Shown: positions 8,840 through 17,058 of the stretch, one piece after another
How positions within the stretch are numbered: the first letter of the stretch is position 1
Layout of the letters: every line of letters begins with the position of its first letter
From: Saprospiraceae bacterium UBA6168
Lineage (GTDB): Bacteria > Bacteroidota > Bacteroidia > Chitinophagales > Saprospiraceae
DNA length: 35,102 nt
Assembly: GCA_002435785.1 (NCBI GenBank)
Contig: DIUC01000014.1
Span: 73,422-108,523, forward strand
Reading direction: 5' to 3'
Program-made: the position numbers and the translations under genes
Notes under the pieces: model-generated
Databases searched by the model: none
The model's input: only the letters and a program-made list of their open reading frames with translations
What the model was told of the DNA's origin: nothing

Positions 8840-8847
8840 CAAATGTA
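8840..8847 (-). promoter_or_regulatory. Candidate -7 box for the PUL operon
   Basis: CAAATGTA on the plus strand reads TACATTTG on the minus strand, an exact match to the Bacteroidota -7 consensus TAnnTTTG. Transcription would start about 70 nt before the first PUL gene (start codon at 8761). I found no clear -33 TTTG partner at 19-21 bp, which would suit a promoter that depends on an activator such as the divergent regulator. Confidence 0.5.
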
Positions 8848-8941
8848 GCTTTAAGGAAACCGATGGGTGAATAAAATACTACCGTTTGGCTACGGCACAA
8901 ATCCGAAATCCAATGAAAACGCCGTCAAACACCAATACAAC

Positions 8942-8962
8942 ACTACGGCAATACTACGGCAA
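8942..8962. promoter_or_regulatory. Direct repeat, candidate operator in the divergent PUL/regulator spacer
   Basis: The 10-mer ACTACGGCAA occurs at 8942-8951 and 8953-8962, an 11-bp period (one helical turn). A partial third copy, CTACGGCA, lies at 8890-8897 between these and the PUL -7 box. The spacer serves both the PUL (minus) and its putative regulator (plus), so tandem binding of a LuxR-type HTH protein is plausible. Function is inferred. Confidence 0.45.
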
Positions 8963-8987
8963 CAATGATTTTTGACTACTTTCGTCA

Positions 8988-11933
8988 TTGAAACCAATTT
9001 TGAAAATCTTGAACAAACCACTCCGACATATACCCAACCTACCCTGCCCATTTGGGCTCGGACTCTTGGTAATTGCCTTAGTGATACTGCCCCATTTGGT
9101 CATTTGCCAGAACCGCAACCTTGGCACACCGCCCATCCGACATTTTTCCAAAAAAACATATCTGGCAGGCACCCAAAACTGGGACATCTGCCACGACCAA
9201 GCTGGCGTCATGTACTTCGCCAACAACAACGGATTATTGGAGTTCGATGGCAACAACTGGCGGCTGTTACCAATAGACAACGGCACCATTGTGCGCTCCA
9301 CCCGGATGGGCAGCCAGGGCCGTATTTATGTCGGTGGACAGGGGGATTTTGGGTACTTCTCGCCCGACAAACAGGGCAGGCTTGCCTACCAATCCCTCCG
9401 CCTGCTGCTCTCTGAAAGCAACCTGAACTTTGGCGACGTCTGGGATATTCTGGCCATTGAAACGGGTGTTTTTTTCAGGAGCAACAACCATGTTTTTTTG
9501 CTGCAAGGCAACAATATCAAGGCCCTGCTGCCCGGAAAAACCACCCAGTTCATGGGGCTGCTTGGAGGAAAAGTGCTGGTTCAAGACGATGATTTGAACC
9601 TGCATGTATTTGAAAAAAATGGCTTCCGCCAACTCCCCAAACCTACCGGAATGGAAAGCGGCATCATTACCGAAATTTTGCCCTACCACGCCGACACTCA
9701 GCTTGTCACCACCATCAAACACGGAATTTTTTACTACACCAACGGCAGCTTCTCGCCTTGGCAAACGCCGCACGACTCCCTGCTGAAGGACAGCCGGGTT
9801 TACTGCGCCGGACTTTTGCCCGACGGCAAAATAGCATTGGGCACCTCCACCAATGGGCTGGTTGTGCTAGACCGCCAGCGGCGGGTCTTCCACCATTTGA
9901 CCAAAAGGGACGGCCTCCAAAACAACACCATCCTCAGCCTCGCCGCCGACCGTGCCGGCAACCTTTGGCTCGGATTAGACAATGGCATAGGCCTCGTGGA
10001 CATTGGTTCCCCTTTCTCGACCCTCTTCCCCGACGGCGAACTCGAAGGCACGGGCTACGCCGTTGCTATCTTTAATGAAAAAATCTATTTCGGCACCAAC
10101 ACGGGCTTGTATGCGCTTGACTGGAAGCCATACTACCGCCCACAGGAAAACCAAGATTTCAACCTCGTGGGACGCTCCGAAGGCCAGGTTTGGAGCCTCA
10201 ACAAGTTGGAGGACGAGCTGCTGATGGGCCACCACGAAGGCGCTTTTTCCGTGCTTGGCCTGAATGCCCGAAAATTGACCTCGCTCCCCGGCGTTTGGCG
10301 GTTCCTAAAGCTGTACGACCAAACCGCAGTGGCTGGGCACTACAATGGCCTCGCTTTCTTCCAAAAAACCATCAATGGCTGGGCTTACGGCGCTCCGTTC
10401 AATGGGTTGGCAGAGAGCAGCCGGGTGATGGAAAAAGCAGCAAATGGCAAGGTATGGATGAGCCACCCCTACCGTGGCGTGTACCGCCTGAATCCAGACT
10501 TGGAGCGCAAATCGGTGGATGTTGACTTTTTTGGGGCAAAGCTGGGCCTTCCATCCGACCTGAACAATTACGTTTATCAACTCGGCGACCACCTCGTCTT
10601 TGCTGGCGAAAAGGGGGTATTCCGGTTTGACGAAGCCCAGCAGCGCTTTGTGCCGCACGAGAATTTCAACAAAATTTTTGGCGAAAAGACAAGGGTCAAG
10701 TACCTGCGGCAGGATGATGCGGGCAATATCTGGTACGCCGCCGGCCAAGAGGTGGGCATCCTGGTGGTGAAGGACAACGCACTAGAGAAAAAAGTGGAAC
10801 GGCGGTCCATACCTGAATTGTCCAGCAAGTTGGTGGGCGGGTTTGAGTTCATCCTACCCGTGGACGAGCACAATGTGTTTTTTGCCACGGAAAAAGGTTT
10901 TATCCATTTTGACCCGGTCAGCTATGCCAAAAAGGACAGTTTCATCCAAGTGGTGCTGCACGAGGTGCGGCTGGAGAACCACGGCGACAGCCTCCTGTTT
11001 GGCGGGCATTTCCCCCAAGGAGAAAAAATGACCACGCCCTTGCTTTCAAACCGTGAAAACAACTTGCGCTTTCTTTTTTCTGCCACGGATTTCAAGGGGA
11101 GCGAGTACGTCACCTACGCCCATTATCTGGAAGGCGCAGAAGTCGGCTGGTCAAGTTGGAGGTCTAAAACAAGTCTGATTTTTAACAACCTGCGCCCCGG
11201 CAGCTACACGCTGCACCTAAAGGCAAAAAACCGCCACGGTGTGGAAAGCGCCGTGCTGTCCTACGCTTTTGCCATCACGCCGCCGTGGTATGCCAGCCCC
11301 GCAGCATATACTGTTTACGGGCTGCTGTTGCTGGGCATGGTAGGAGGTGTGCTATATGGCCAAAGGAGGCAGTTCGAGCAGGAGCGGCATGACCTCCAAC
11401 TCACCCACCACCAGCGGGAGAAACAGCACCAAATGCTGGCCCGGCAGTCGGAGGAAGCCATCAATCGGTTGAAAAACGAAAAGCTGGAGGCAGAGGTGCT
11501 GCACAAAAACCAAGAGCTTGCCACTGCTACCATGCACCTCGTGCAGAAAAGCGAGATGTTGAACGCCATTCATGCTGCCATGCTAAAACTGGAAAAGCAA
11601 GTGGGGCAGGAGTCAACGCTGAAAAAAGAAATCGGGCGCATCATCAAGATGACGGAAAAGGACGCCAGCCTCGACGAGGATTGGGAACAGTTCTCCAAGA
11701 ATTTCGACCAAGTGCACAGCGACTTCCTCCAGCGCATCGCCGTGCTTTTCCCACAACTCAGCCCCAATGACTACAAGCTCTGCGCCTACCTCCGCATGAA
11801 TTTGTCCACCAAGGAAATTGCCTCACTGATGAACATCTCGGTGCGGGGCGTGGAGGCCAGCCGCTATCGCCTCCGCCGTCGGCTCAACCTCGAAATGGGC
11901 ACTAACCTCACCGAGTTTTTGCTGAAATTGTGA
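8988..11933 (+). CDS. Membrane-spanning sensor-regulator: propeller, Y_Y_Y, TM, coiled coil, LuxR-type HTH
   Basis: This encodes 981 residues from a TTG start; TTG codons at 9000 and 9009 are alternatives. No in-frame ATG precedes the signal/membrane segment (residues about 22-38), so a non-ATG start is needed. Residues about 45-690 form a periplasmic beta-propeller with reg_prop-like repeats (WDICHDQAGVMYFANNNGLLEFDG, GNLWLGLDNGIGLVD). A Y_Y_Y domain follows (about 690-765), then a transmembrane helix at about 774-794, a coiled coil (about 797-880) and a C-terminal LuxR-like HTH (about 920-981: NLSTKEIASLMNISVRGVEASRYRLRRRL). No histidine kinase or receiver domain is present, so signal would pass straight from periplasmic glycan binding to DNA. 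It is divergent from the PUL and is its likely regulator; this role is inferred. Confidence 0.88.
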   Translation: MKPILKILNKPLRHIPNLPCPFGLGLLVIALVILPHLVICQNRNLGTPPIRHFSKKTYLAGTQNWDICHDQAGVMYFANNNGLLEFDGNNWRLLPIDNGTIVRSTRMGSQGRIYVGGQGDFGYFSPDKQGRLAYQSLRLLLSESNLNFGDVWDILAIETGVFFRSNNHVFLLQGNNIKALLPGKTTQFMGLLGGKVLVQDDDLNLHVFEKNGFRQLPKPTGMESGIITEILPYHADTQLVTTIKHGIFYYTNGSFSPWQTPHDSLLKDSRVYCAGLLPDGKIALGTSTNGLVVLDRQRRVFHHLTKRDGLQNNTILSLAADRAGNLWLGLDNGIGLVDIGSPFSTLFPDGELEGTGYAVAIFNEKIYFGTNTGLYALDWKPYYRPQENQDFNLVGRSEGQVWSLNKLEDELLMGHHEGAFSVLGLNARKLTSLPGVWRFLKLYDQTAVAGHYNGLAFFQKTINGWAYGAPFNGLAESSRVMEKAANGKVWMSHPYRGVYRLNPDLERKSVDVDFFGAKLGLPSDLNNYVYQLGDHLVFAGEKGVFRFDEAQQRFVPHENFNKIFGEKTRVKYLRQDDAGNIWYAAGQEVGILVVKDNALEKKVERRSIPELSSKLVGGFEFILPVDEHNVFFATEKGFIHFDPVSYAKKDSFIQVVLHEVRLENHGDSLLFGGHFPQGEKMTTPLLSNRENNLRFLFSATDFKGSEYVTYAHYLEGAEVGWSSWRSKTSLIFNNLRPGSYTLHLKAKNRHGVESAVLSYAFAITPPWYASPAAYTVYGLLLLGMVGGVLYGQRRQFEQERHDLQLTHHQREKQHQMLARQSEEAINRLKNEKLEAEVLHKNQELATATMHLVQKSEMLNAIHAAMLKLEKQVGQESTLKKEIGRIIKMTEKDASLDEDWEQFSKNFDQVHSDFLQRIAVLFPQLSPNDYKLCAYLRMNLSTKEIASLMNISVRGVEASRYRLRRRLNLEMGTNLTEFLLKL

Positions 11934-12044
11934 GCGGGAGTAGCATTTTTACCCCCTGGGGCCAATGCTCACTAACCGCAATTCCATCCGTTGCAATCAG
12001 GAAACTTGGAAAGAAAAAAGCCAGAATTATTCGTGTTGTCAAAC

Positions 12045-14474
12045 TCACCGCAACGTCCTCCAAAAAAGCTCCCATATCCTCCGATACTCATCCGTCCAAC
12101 TGCTCGGCTCCACGAAGCCGTGGTCTTCCACCGGGAACACCGCCAGTTCCCAGTTCTCCTTTTTCAACTCGATGAGGCGCTGCGAAAGCCGCACCACGTC
12201 CTGGAACTGCACGTTCACGTCCACCATGCCGTGGAGTATGAGCAGGTGGCCCTTCGTGAAGCCCTCGGCGTGGTAGATGGGCGAGCTTCTGCGGAAGGCG
12301 ATGCTGTCTTCGAGCGGGGTGTTCAGGATGTTGGAGGTATAGCCGTGGTTGTAGTGCGCCCAGTCCGTCACGGAGCGCAGGGCTGCGCCGCTCTTGAAAG
12401 TGCCAGGGGCCGTGAACATCGCCATCAGCGTGAGGAAGCCGCCGTAGCTGCCGCCGTAAATGCCGATGCGATTTGGGTCAATGCCGTGCTGCTCCACGAG
12501 GTAACGGGCGCCGTCCACTTGGTCGCTCAGGTCCTTGCCGCCCATGTGCCGGTAGATGCCCGTGCGCCAATCCCGCCCATAGCCTTGGCTGGCCCGGAAG
12601 TCAATGTCCAGCACCGTAAAGCCGTTGTCGGCCAAGAAATTGTGAAACATGAACTCCCGGAAGTAGCTGCTCCACCAGCGGTGCACGTTCTGGAGGTAGC
12701 CCGCTCCGTGCACGAAGATGACCGCCGCTCCGTTGCGCTGACTGCCCGCCGGGCGATACAGGCGGGCAGGCACGTCCGCCCCGTCGCTGGCCTTGAACCA
12801 CACCAGTTCCGGCTCTCGCCAGGGGTATTTGTCAAAGTCGGAAGTCGTGGACTTGGTAACCTGAATGGGCTTGCTGCCAGGTTTGTTTTCCTGTAGGTAA
12901 AGCTCCCACGGCTTGTTGCTGTAAGAATAGCGGATGGCCAGCCAGCGCTCGTCGGGCGACATGCTGACCTCGTGGTTTCCGGGCAGGTTGGTGAGTTTCT
13001 CCATGTTGCCTCCGGCAATGGGCATCCGGTAAAAGTGCCGCTCGAAGGGCGTTTCCTTATTGGAAGTGATGTAGAAAAAACGCTTGTCCCTTGACAGTTC
13101 GGCATCCAAGATTTCGAAATTGCCATTAGTCAGCGCCCGCTTTTCGCCCGTGGCCACGTTCAGGGCATAGAGGTGGGAGTAGCCCGTCTCTTCTGATTGG
13201 AACCAAATCGTGTTGTTGTCCACCCAGCCGAGGTTACCCATCGAGCCACCCCAGCCGCCAATGCCGGGGCCCCCAATCCACGCCTTGTCGTGCTGGTGGT
13301 CCAATTGTTTGATTTCGCCAGCGTTGAGGTCGAGCAGGCAAATCCACCGGTCCTTATTGTCGTGCGAAAGCACCACGACGACTGCTTTGCCGTCTTCAGA
13401 GAAAATAGGGCTCAGCACGTTCACTGGCTTTGGGTTTTTGAACAATGGGTCCCAAGCCACGGTGTCCCGGTGGTAGTCGTTCCAGAAAAGTGGTTTTTGG
13501 CGAATGCCTTCCAAGTTCTTGGTATCCACATAATAGACGGTATCCCGCTCTCGGTCCCAAATGGCGAGGGTTGTTTCGTTCTGCCCTCCCCCGACCTTGG
13601 GGCGGGACTTCAGCGTTTCCACTTTGCCGGACGCTGTGACGTAGTTCGGCACGTCGGAATCCTCGCCGGGGATTTCGGTCGTTACCGAAAAAGTAATGTA
13701 GCGCAAATCGGGGCTTTCGACGATGCTCCCCAGCCGTTTTTCACCATAAAATATAGGCTTTGGACGCTTGGGTTGCAAGGTTTCCCGGCGGCGCTTTTGG
13801 GCATCCTGGTCGGCTTTGCGCTCAGCCAGCACGTCGAACAGTGCGAGTTGGTCGTCTTCGAGCCACTGGTTTTCGGGGCTTTTCTTTTTGTCCTTGCGTT
13901 CTGCCCCTTTCCGAAAATCGGTGATTTGGGCGGTGGTGCCCACGACCATGTCCCAAGCGTAGAGGTTCTTGTCCTTTTCAAAAAGCAGCTTGTTGCCGTC
14001 GCCGGAAAAGCGTGCAGAAACCTCAAAGTCAAGCGTATTCGTTACCTGAAGCAAGGCAGGCTTGGGGGTTTGCATAGCCGATTTTCGATTGGGAGCTGTC
14101 GTGCCAGGCAGGAGTTCGAGCAGGAAAAGGTCGCCATTTTTGGAGAAGACCTTCTTCGAGAAATCCCGGTTGTAGCTGCCACGGCTGGTCATCGCCTTTA
14201 GTTCGGCATTGGTGAGCTTTTCGGGCTTGCCCGGCATATCCGCAACCAGCTTGGTTTTCCAGGTGCTGCGCAGCGTGTCCATGTCGGGGTTCCAACTAAA
14301 AAACACGGTGCGGCTGTCGTCGCTCCACGAAATGTTCTCCGGCAAGGCACCAACAAACGCCTCTCCCTGCATGATTTGCTCGATGGTAAGCGGAGAGCGG
14401 TTGGGGATGGCGGTGGGTTGGGCAGCTATTTTTCCGAAGGAGAAAAACAGCAGTAGAATGGGTAAATGGCGCAT
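12045..14474 (-). CDS. S9-family serine peptidase (prolyl oligopeptidase / DPP IV-like)
   Basis: This encodes 809 residues with a signal peptide (LLLFFSFGKIAAQP), so it is periplasmic or secreted. Residues about 40-560 form the DPP IV-type N-terminal beta-propeller (WSDDSRTVFFSW, ITFSVTTEIPG, TIWFQSEETGYSHLY). Residues about 570-809 form the alpha/beta-hydrolase catalytic domain with GGSYGG. By position the triad is Ser676, Asp752 (HGMVDVNVQ) and His785 (VEDHGF). Such enzymes remove dipeptides or cleave after Pro/Ala in short peptides, usually for peptide nutrition. All catalytic residues are present and the length is normal. It converges on the regulator gene with 111 bp between them. Confidence 0.93.
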   Translation of the reverse strand: MRHLPILLLFFSFGKIAAQPTAIPNRSPLTIEQIMQGEAFVGALPENISWSDDSRTVFFSWNPDMDTLRSTWKTKLVADMPGKPEKLTNAELKAMTSRGSYNRDFSKKVFSKNGDLFLLELLPGTTAPNRKSAMQTPKPALLQVTNTLDFEVSARFSGDGNKLLFEKDKNLYAWDMVVGTTAQITDFRKGAERKDKKKSPENQWLEDDQLALFDVLAERKADQDAQKRRRETLQPKRPKPIFYGEKRLGSIVESPDLRYITFSVTTEIPGEDSDVPNYVTASGKVETLKSRPKVGGGQNETTLAIWDRERDTVYYVDTKNLEGIRQKPLFWNDYHRDTVAWDPLFKNPKPVNVLSPIFSEDGKAVVVVLSHDNKDRWICLLDLNAGEIKQLDHQHDKAWIGGPGIGGWGGSMGNLGWVDNNTIWFQSEETGYSHLYALNVATGEKRALTNGNFEILDAELSRDKRFFYITSNKETPFERHFYRMPIAGGNMEKLTNLPGNHEVSMSPDERWLAIRYSYSNKPWELYLQENKPGSKPIQVTKSTTSDFDKYPWREPELVWFKASDGADVPARLYRPAGSQRNGAAVIFVHGAGYLQNVHRWWSSYFREFMFHNFLADNGFTVLDIDFRASQGYGRDWRTGIYRHMGGKDLSDQVDGARYLVEQHGIDPNRIGIYGGSYGGFLTLMAMFTAPGTFKSGAALRSVTDWAHYNHGYTSNILNTPLEDSIAFRRSSPIYHAEGFTKGHLLILHGMVDVNVQFQDVVRLSQRLIELKKENWELAVFPVEDHGFVEPSSWTDEYRRIWELFWRTLR

Positions 14475-14532
14475 AGGTGTTGAGATATTAAAGTACTGGG
14501 TCTCGTTGAAAAAAGGCTATCAGCAAACTACC

Positions 14533-14651
14533 GGACATTTTTTGACGCAGAGAATTTTTAACGCAAGGGCGCAAAGGCGCAAAGATTGATAAATCAATGA
14601 ATTAGTGCAGTATTGGGTTTCATTGGGTCTTTGCATTGAACAAAAATGTCC
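14533..14651. repeat. 119-bp intergenic segment with terminal inverted repeats, MITE-like candidate
   Basis: GGACATTTTT at 14533-14542 and its reverse complement AAAAATGTCC at 14642-14651 bracket a non-coding segment between the S9 peptidase and OsmC genes. Inside, at 14561-14584, are three tandem 8-mers (ACGCAAGG, GCGCAAAG, GCGCAAAG). Terminal inverted repeats around a short non-coding body resemble a miniature transposable element. No target-site duplication is evident, so this remains tentative. Confidence 0.35.
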
Positions 14652-14660
14652 AGTATCGTG

Positions 14661-15062
14661 CTACCAGACAAAATTTACCGCCTGCTCGCAGCCCATGTCC
14701 AAGCTCTTGCACACGGGACAGGCCAAGGCTGCGGCTTCCAGCAGGTCCTTTTCCTTTTGGGTAAAATGATTGGGGGGCATGGAGAACGTGACCTCCACCC
14801 TTGCGATGCGGCGAGGGTTGGCGGCCATGATTTTGGTCACGTCGGTGCGGGCACCTTCGATGTCGAGGCCGAGGTCCCTTGCCTTTATGCCCATGATGGT
14901 CATCATGCAGGCGCCAAGTGCCGTGGCCACGAGGTCGGTGGGCGAGAAGGCTTCGCCCCGGCCTTGGTTGTCCACCGGGGCATCTGTCACGATTTGGGTG
15001 CCGGAGGCAAGGTGGGTGCAGGTGGTGCGGAGATCGCCGTTGTAAACTACGGTTGATGTCAT
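14661..15062 (-). CDS. OsmC-family thiol peroxidase-like protein
   Basis: This encodes 133 residues from the ATG at 15062. An upstream in-frame start at 15131 would add a tail of 23 polar residues not seen in the family. The two conserved cysteines are present: Cys52 in ALGACMM and Cys115 in ACPVCKS. The N-terminal strand pattern and SPTDLVATALGAC motif are typical of OsmC/YhfA proteins, which reduce organic hydroperoxides or, in some subgroups, have unknown substrates. It is cytoplasmic. It is not in an operon with its neighbours. Confidence 0.92.
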   Translation of the reverse strand: MTSTVVYNGDLRTTCTHLASGTQIVTDAPVDNQGRGEAFSPTDLVATALGACMMTIMGIKARDLGLDIEGARTDVTKIMAANPRRIARVEVTFSMPPNHFTQKEKDLLEAAALACPVCKSLDMGCEQAVNFVW

Positions 15063-15167
15063 GATTTTCGGTTGACGGTGGACGGATGACGATGGACGGT
15101 GTATTGGCCATCGCTGTGATTTCGGCCACAAATTACGGGCTTGTTTTTTTTATACCCGAAAAGAATA

Positions 15168-15199
15168 TTTGACAAGCATTTTGACCAATATTATTTTTG
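15168..15199 (+). promoter_or_regulatory. Promoter of the helix-hairpin-helix gene
   Basis: TTTG at 15168-15171, a 20-bp spacer and TATTTTTG at 15192-15199 match the Bacteroidota primary sigma promoter (TTTG, 19-21 bp, TAnnTTTG). Transcription would start near 15206, giving a leader of about 40 nt before the ATG at 15248. This is the cleanest promoter in the window. Confidence 0.7.
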
Positions 15200-15247
15200 T
15201 CAGCGGGACTATTTCCCAGAGAAAACTACACAAAACCGGAACGCCCT

Positions 15248-16231
15248 ATGAAAACATACTCCCTCCAAGAGTATTTCTATTACACCCGACTGGAACGAAA
15301 TGCGTGCATCATGCTCTGCCTGCTTTGTGCTATGGCGTATTCCTTGCCGCTCATTTATCCTTACACTTCCCCGCCCGATGCCAAGCTTGATTTTTCGGAG
15401 GCTCACCAGCTTGCAATGGCCTTTACGCCAGCCCCGAATGCTGGTAATGCAATGGCTCCCTACGCCAACTTCAGGAGCCACAACAACGCCAGCCCACGGC
15501 AAGCAATAGAGACTTTTGCCTTTGACCCAAACACAGCTTCGAAGGACGACTTGATTCGGCTCGGGTTCTCCTCCCGCACTGCGCAAACCATCCTCAACTA
15601 CCGGGAAAAGGGCGGCCATTTTTACAAAAAAGAAGACCTGAAACGCATGTACACCATCCGCCAGGAGGACTATGAGCGCCTTGAAGCATTCGTGCAGATA
15701 CCACCCCGACCGGGCAGTGGCAAGTATGCGGATTATTCGAAAAATACTGATAATCAGGGATTTGCAACGAATGCGAGCTTTGAGGATAAGCCTTTTGCCA
15801 TGCAAACCTACTCCAAGAAAAATACAAGTACCCTCGTGGACATCAATGCCGCCACCATTGAGGATTGGCAGCAAATACCGGGCATCGGACCTGGTTGGGC
15901 CAAGCGAATCGTCAACTTTCGGGAGAAGCTCGGCGGCTTCGCCGTGCCACAGCAGGTTGGAGAAACCTTCGGCTTGCCGGACAGCGTTTTTCAAAAAATG
16001 CTGCCGCAAATGCAGACCAATACGCCCGTTTTCCGAAAAATAAAGCTCAATGCTGCCACACTTGATGAACTGAAGGCACACCCCTACCTGAGCAGTTTTC
16101 AGGCTACCATTCTGTTCAACTACCGATTGCAGCACGGCAGCTACGCTGATTTTGCCAGTGTGAAAAAAGTGAAGGCGGGCTTTAATGAGGAAGATTGGGC
16201 GAAGTTGGAGCCGTATTTATCTTACGAATGA
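15248..16231 (+). CDS. Membrane-anchored protein with three helix-hairpin-helix motifs (ComEA-like)
   Basis: This encodes 327 residues from the ATG at 15248; an upstream ATG at 15197 overlaps the promoter and is unlikely. Residues about 19-36 form one membrane segment (CIMLCLLCAMAYSLPLIY). The rest is outside or cytoplasmic and contains three ComEA-type HhH units, at about 92-150 (FDPNTASKDDLIRLG), 197-255 (VDINAATIEDWQQIPGIGPGWAKRI) and 265-323 (KLNAATLDELKAHPY). Only the middle unit has the full GIGPGWA hairpin. HhH motifs bind DNA backbone non-specifically; ComEA proteins receive DNA during uptake, but the DNA-uptake role here is not shown. Similar triple-HhH membrane proteins are frequent and uncharacterised in Bacteroidota. 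Confidence 0.82.
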   Translation: MKTYSLQEYFYYTRLERNACIMLCLLCAMAYSLPLIYPYTSPPDAKLDFSEAHQLAMAFTPAPNAGNAMAPYANFRSHNNASPRQAIETFAFDPNTASKDDLIRLGFSSRTAQTILNYREKGGHFYKKEDLKRMYTIRQEDYERLEAFVQIPPRPGSGKYADYSKNTDNQGFATNASFEDKPFAMQTYSKKNTSTLVDINAATIEDWQQIPGIGPGWAKRIVNFREKLGGFAVPQQVGETFGLPDSVFQKMLPQMQTNTPVFRKIKLNAATLDELKAHPYLSSFQATILFNYRLQHGSYADFASVKKVKAGFNEEDWAKLEPYLSYE

Positions 16232-16284
16232 GTAAGCTACCTCTCGGGTATGGCGCTGTTAATTGACTCCTTTTTTATTGGTTA

Positions 16285-16857
16285 TCAATTGGTTATCCAG
16301 TTGCTGACCATCAGTTTCCCATGTTCCGTCATCACGCTCTCCGGGTGGAACTGCACCCCCCGCACGTCGTATTCCTTATGCGTCAAACCCATGATTTGCC
16401 CCTCGTCATCTTCGCAAGTCAGGTCAAAACAATCGGGCAAACCCTGCTTGGAGACGACCCACGAGTGGTAACGCCCAGCGGCAAATGTTTCGGGGATTCC
16501 ACGGAACAGCAGCTCGTCGGCCTTGCGCACGTGCATGGTCGTTGCTACGCCGTGGTAGACCCTCGATAGGTTCTCCAATTGCCCACCGAACACCTCCCCA
16601 ATGGCCTGCAAGCCGAGGCAAACTCCAAAGATGCTTTTCGTGGATGCCAGCTCCAGAATCAGGTCGCAAAGTATGCCCGATTCCTTCGGCAAACCGGGGC
16701 CTGGCGAGAGCAGGATTTTGTCGTAACGGGCAGCTTGAGCCACCGTGATTTCGTCGTTGCGGAACACGTCGGGGCGAATGCCGGACATCTCCTCCACGTA
16801 CTGGACGAGGTTGTAGGTGAAACTGTCGTAATTGTCGAGGACGAGGATTTTCTTCAT
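16285..16857 (-). CDS. trpG: Glutamine amidotransferase subunit of anthranilate / aminodeoxychorismate synthase
   Basis: This encodes 190 residues starting MKKILVLDNYDSFTYNL at 16857. It is a class I glutamine amidotransferase with the whole triad: nucleophile Cys80 (GVCLGLQ), His171 and Glu173 (QFHPES). The LSPGPGLP oxyanion motif sits at about 50-57. It releases ammonia from glutamine for the chorismate-aminating partner TrpE or PabB in tryptophan or folate synthesis. No trpE, pabB or other trp gene is next to it, so a dual-use TrpG/PabA is possible; the symbol is the family name, not proof of pathway. The gene converges on the HhH gene, and its last codons contain a short direct repeat (TTGGTTATC twice). 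Confidence 0.93.
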   Translation of the reverse strand: MKKILVLDNYDSFTYNLVQYVEEMSGIRPDVFRNDEITVAQAARYDKILLSPGPGLPKESGILCDLILELASTKSIFGVCLGLQAIGEVFGGQLENLSRVYHGVATTMHVRKADELLFRGIPETFAAGRYHSWVVSKQGLPDCFDLTCEDDEGQIMGLTHKEYDVRGVQFHPESVMTEHGKLMVSNWITN

Positions 16858-17030
16858 GTTGATAAGCCGCAAAGAACGGTGGAGTAGGTGTAGATAGCCA
16901 AACGCTTTGACTTTTTACCAAAGAAAATAATTGCGGAGCAAGGAAAAATGGATGTGCCACCTATTTGCGAAACCATAAATCGCACTGGAAGCCAAGCGAA
17001 ATCAGCTTCACCGAAGGCGAAAACAATAGC

Positions 17031-17038
17031 TACTTTTG
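17031..17038 (+). promoter_or_regulatory. Candidate -7 box of the NUDIX gene
   Basis: TACTTTTG matches TAnnTTTG exactly and lies 20 bp before the NUDIX ATG, predicting a leader of roughly 14 nt. No convincing TTTG is present at the expected -33 position, so the assignment rests on the -7 box alone. Confidence 0.5.
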
Positions 17039-17058
17039 CCGCCTAAAAAAAGTAGCTA

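Noticed and set aside
15197..15247. Upstream ATG (15197) as start of the helix-hairpin-helix protein
   Set aside because: It lies within the -7 box at 15192-15199 of a well-formed promoter, so it would not be in the transcript; the ATG at 15248 gives a sensible membrane protein start.
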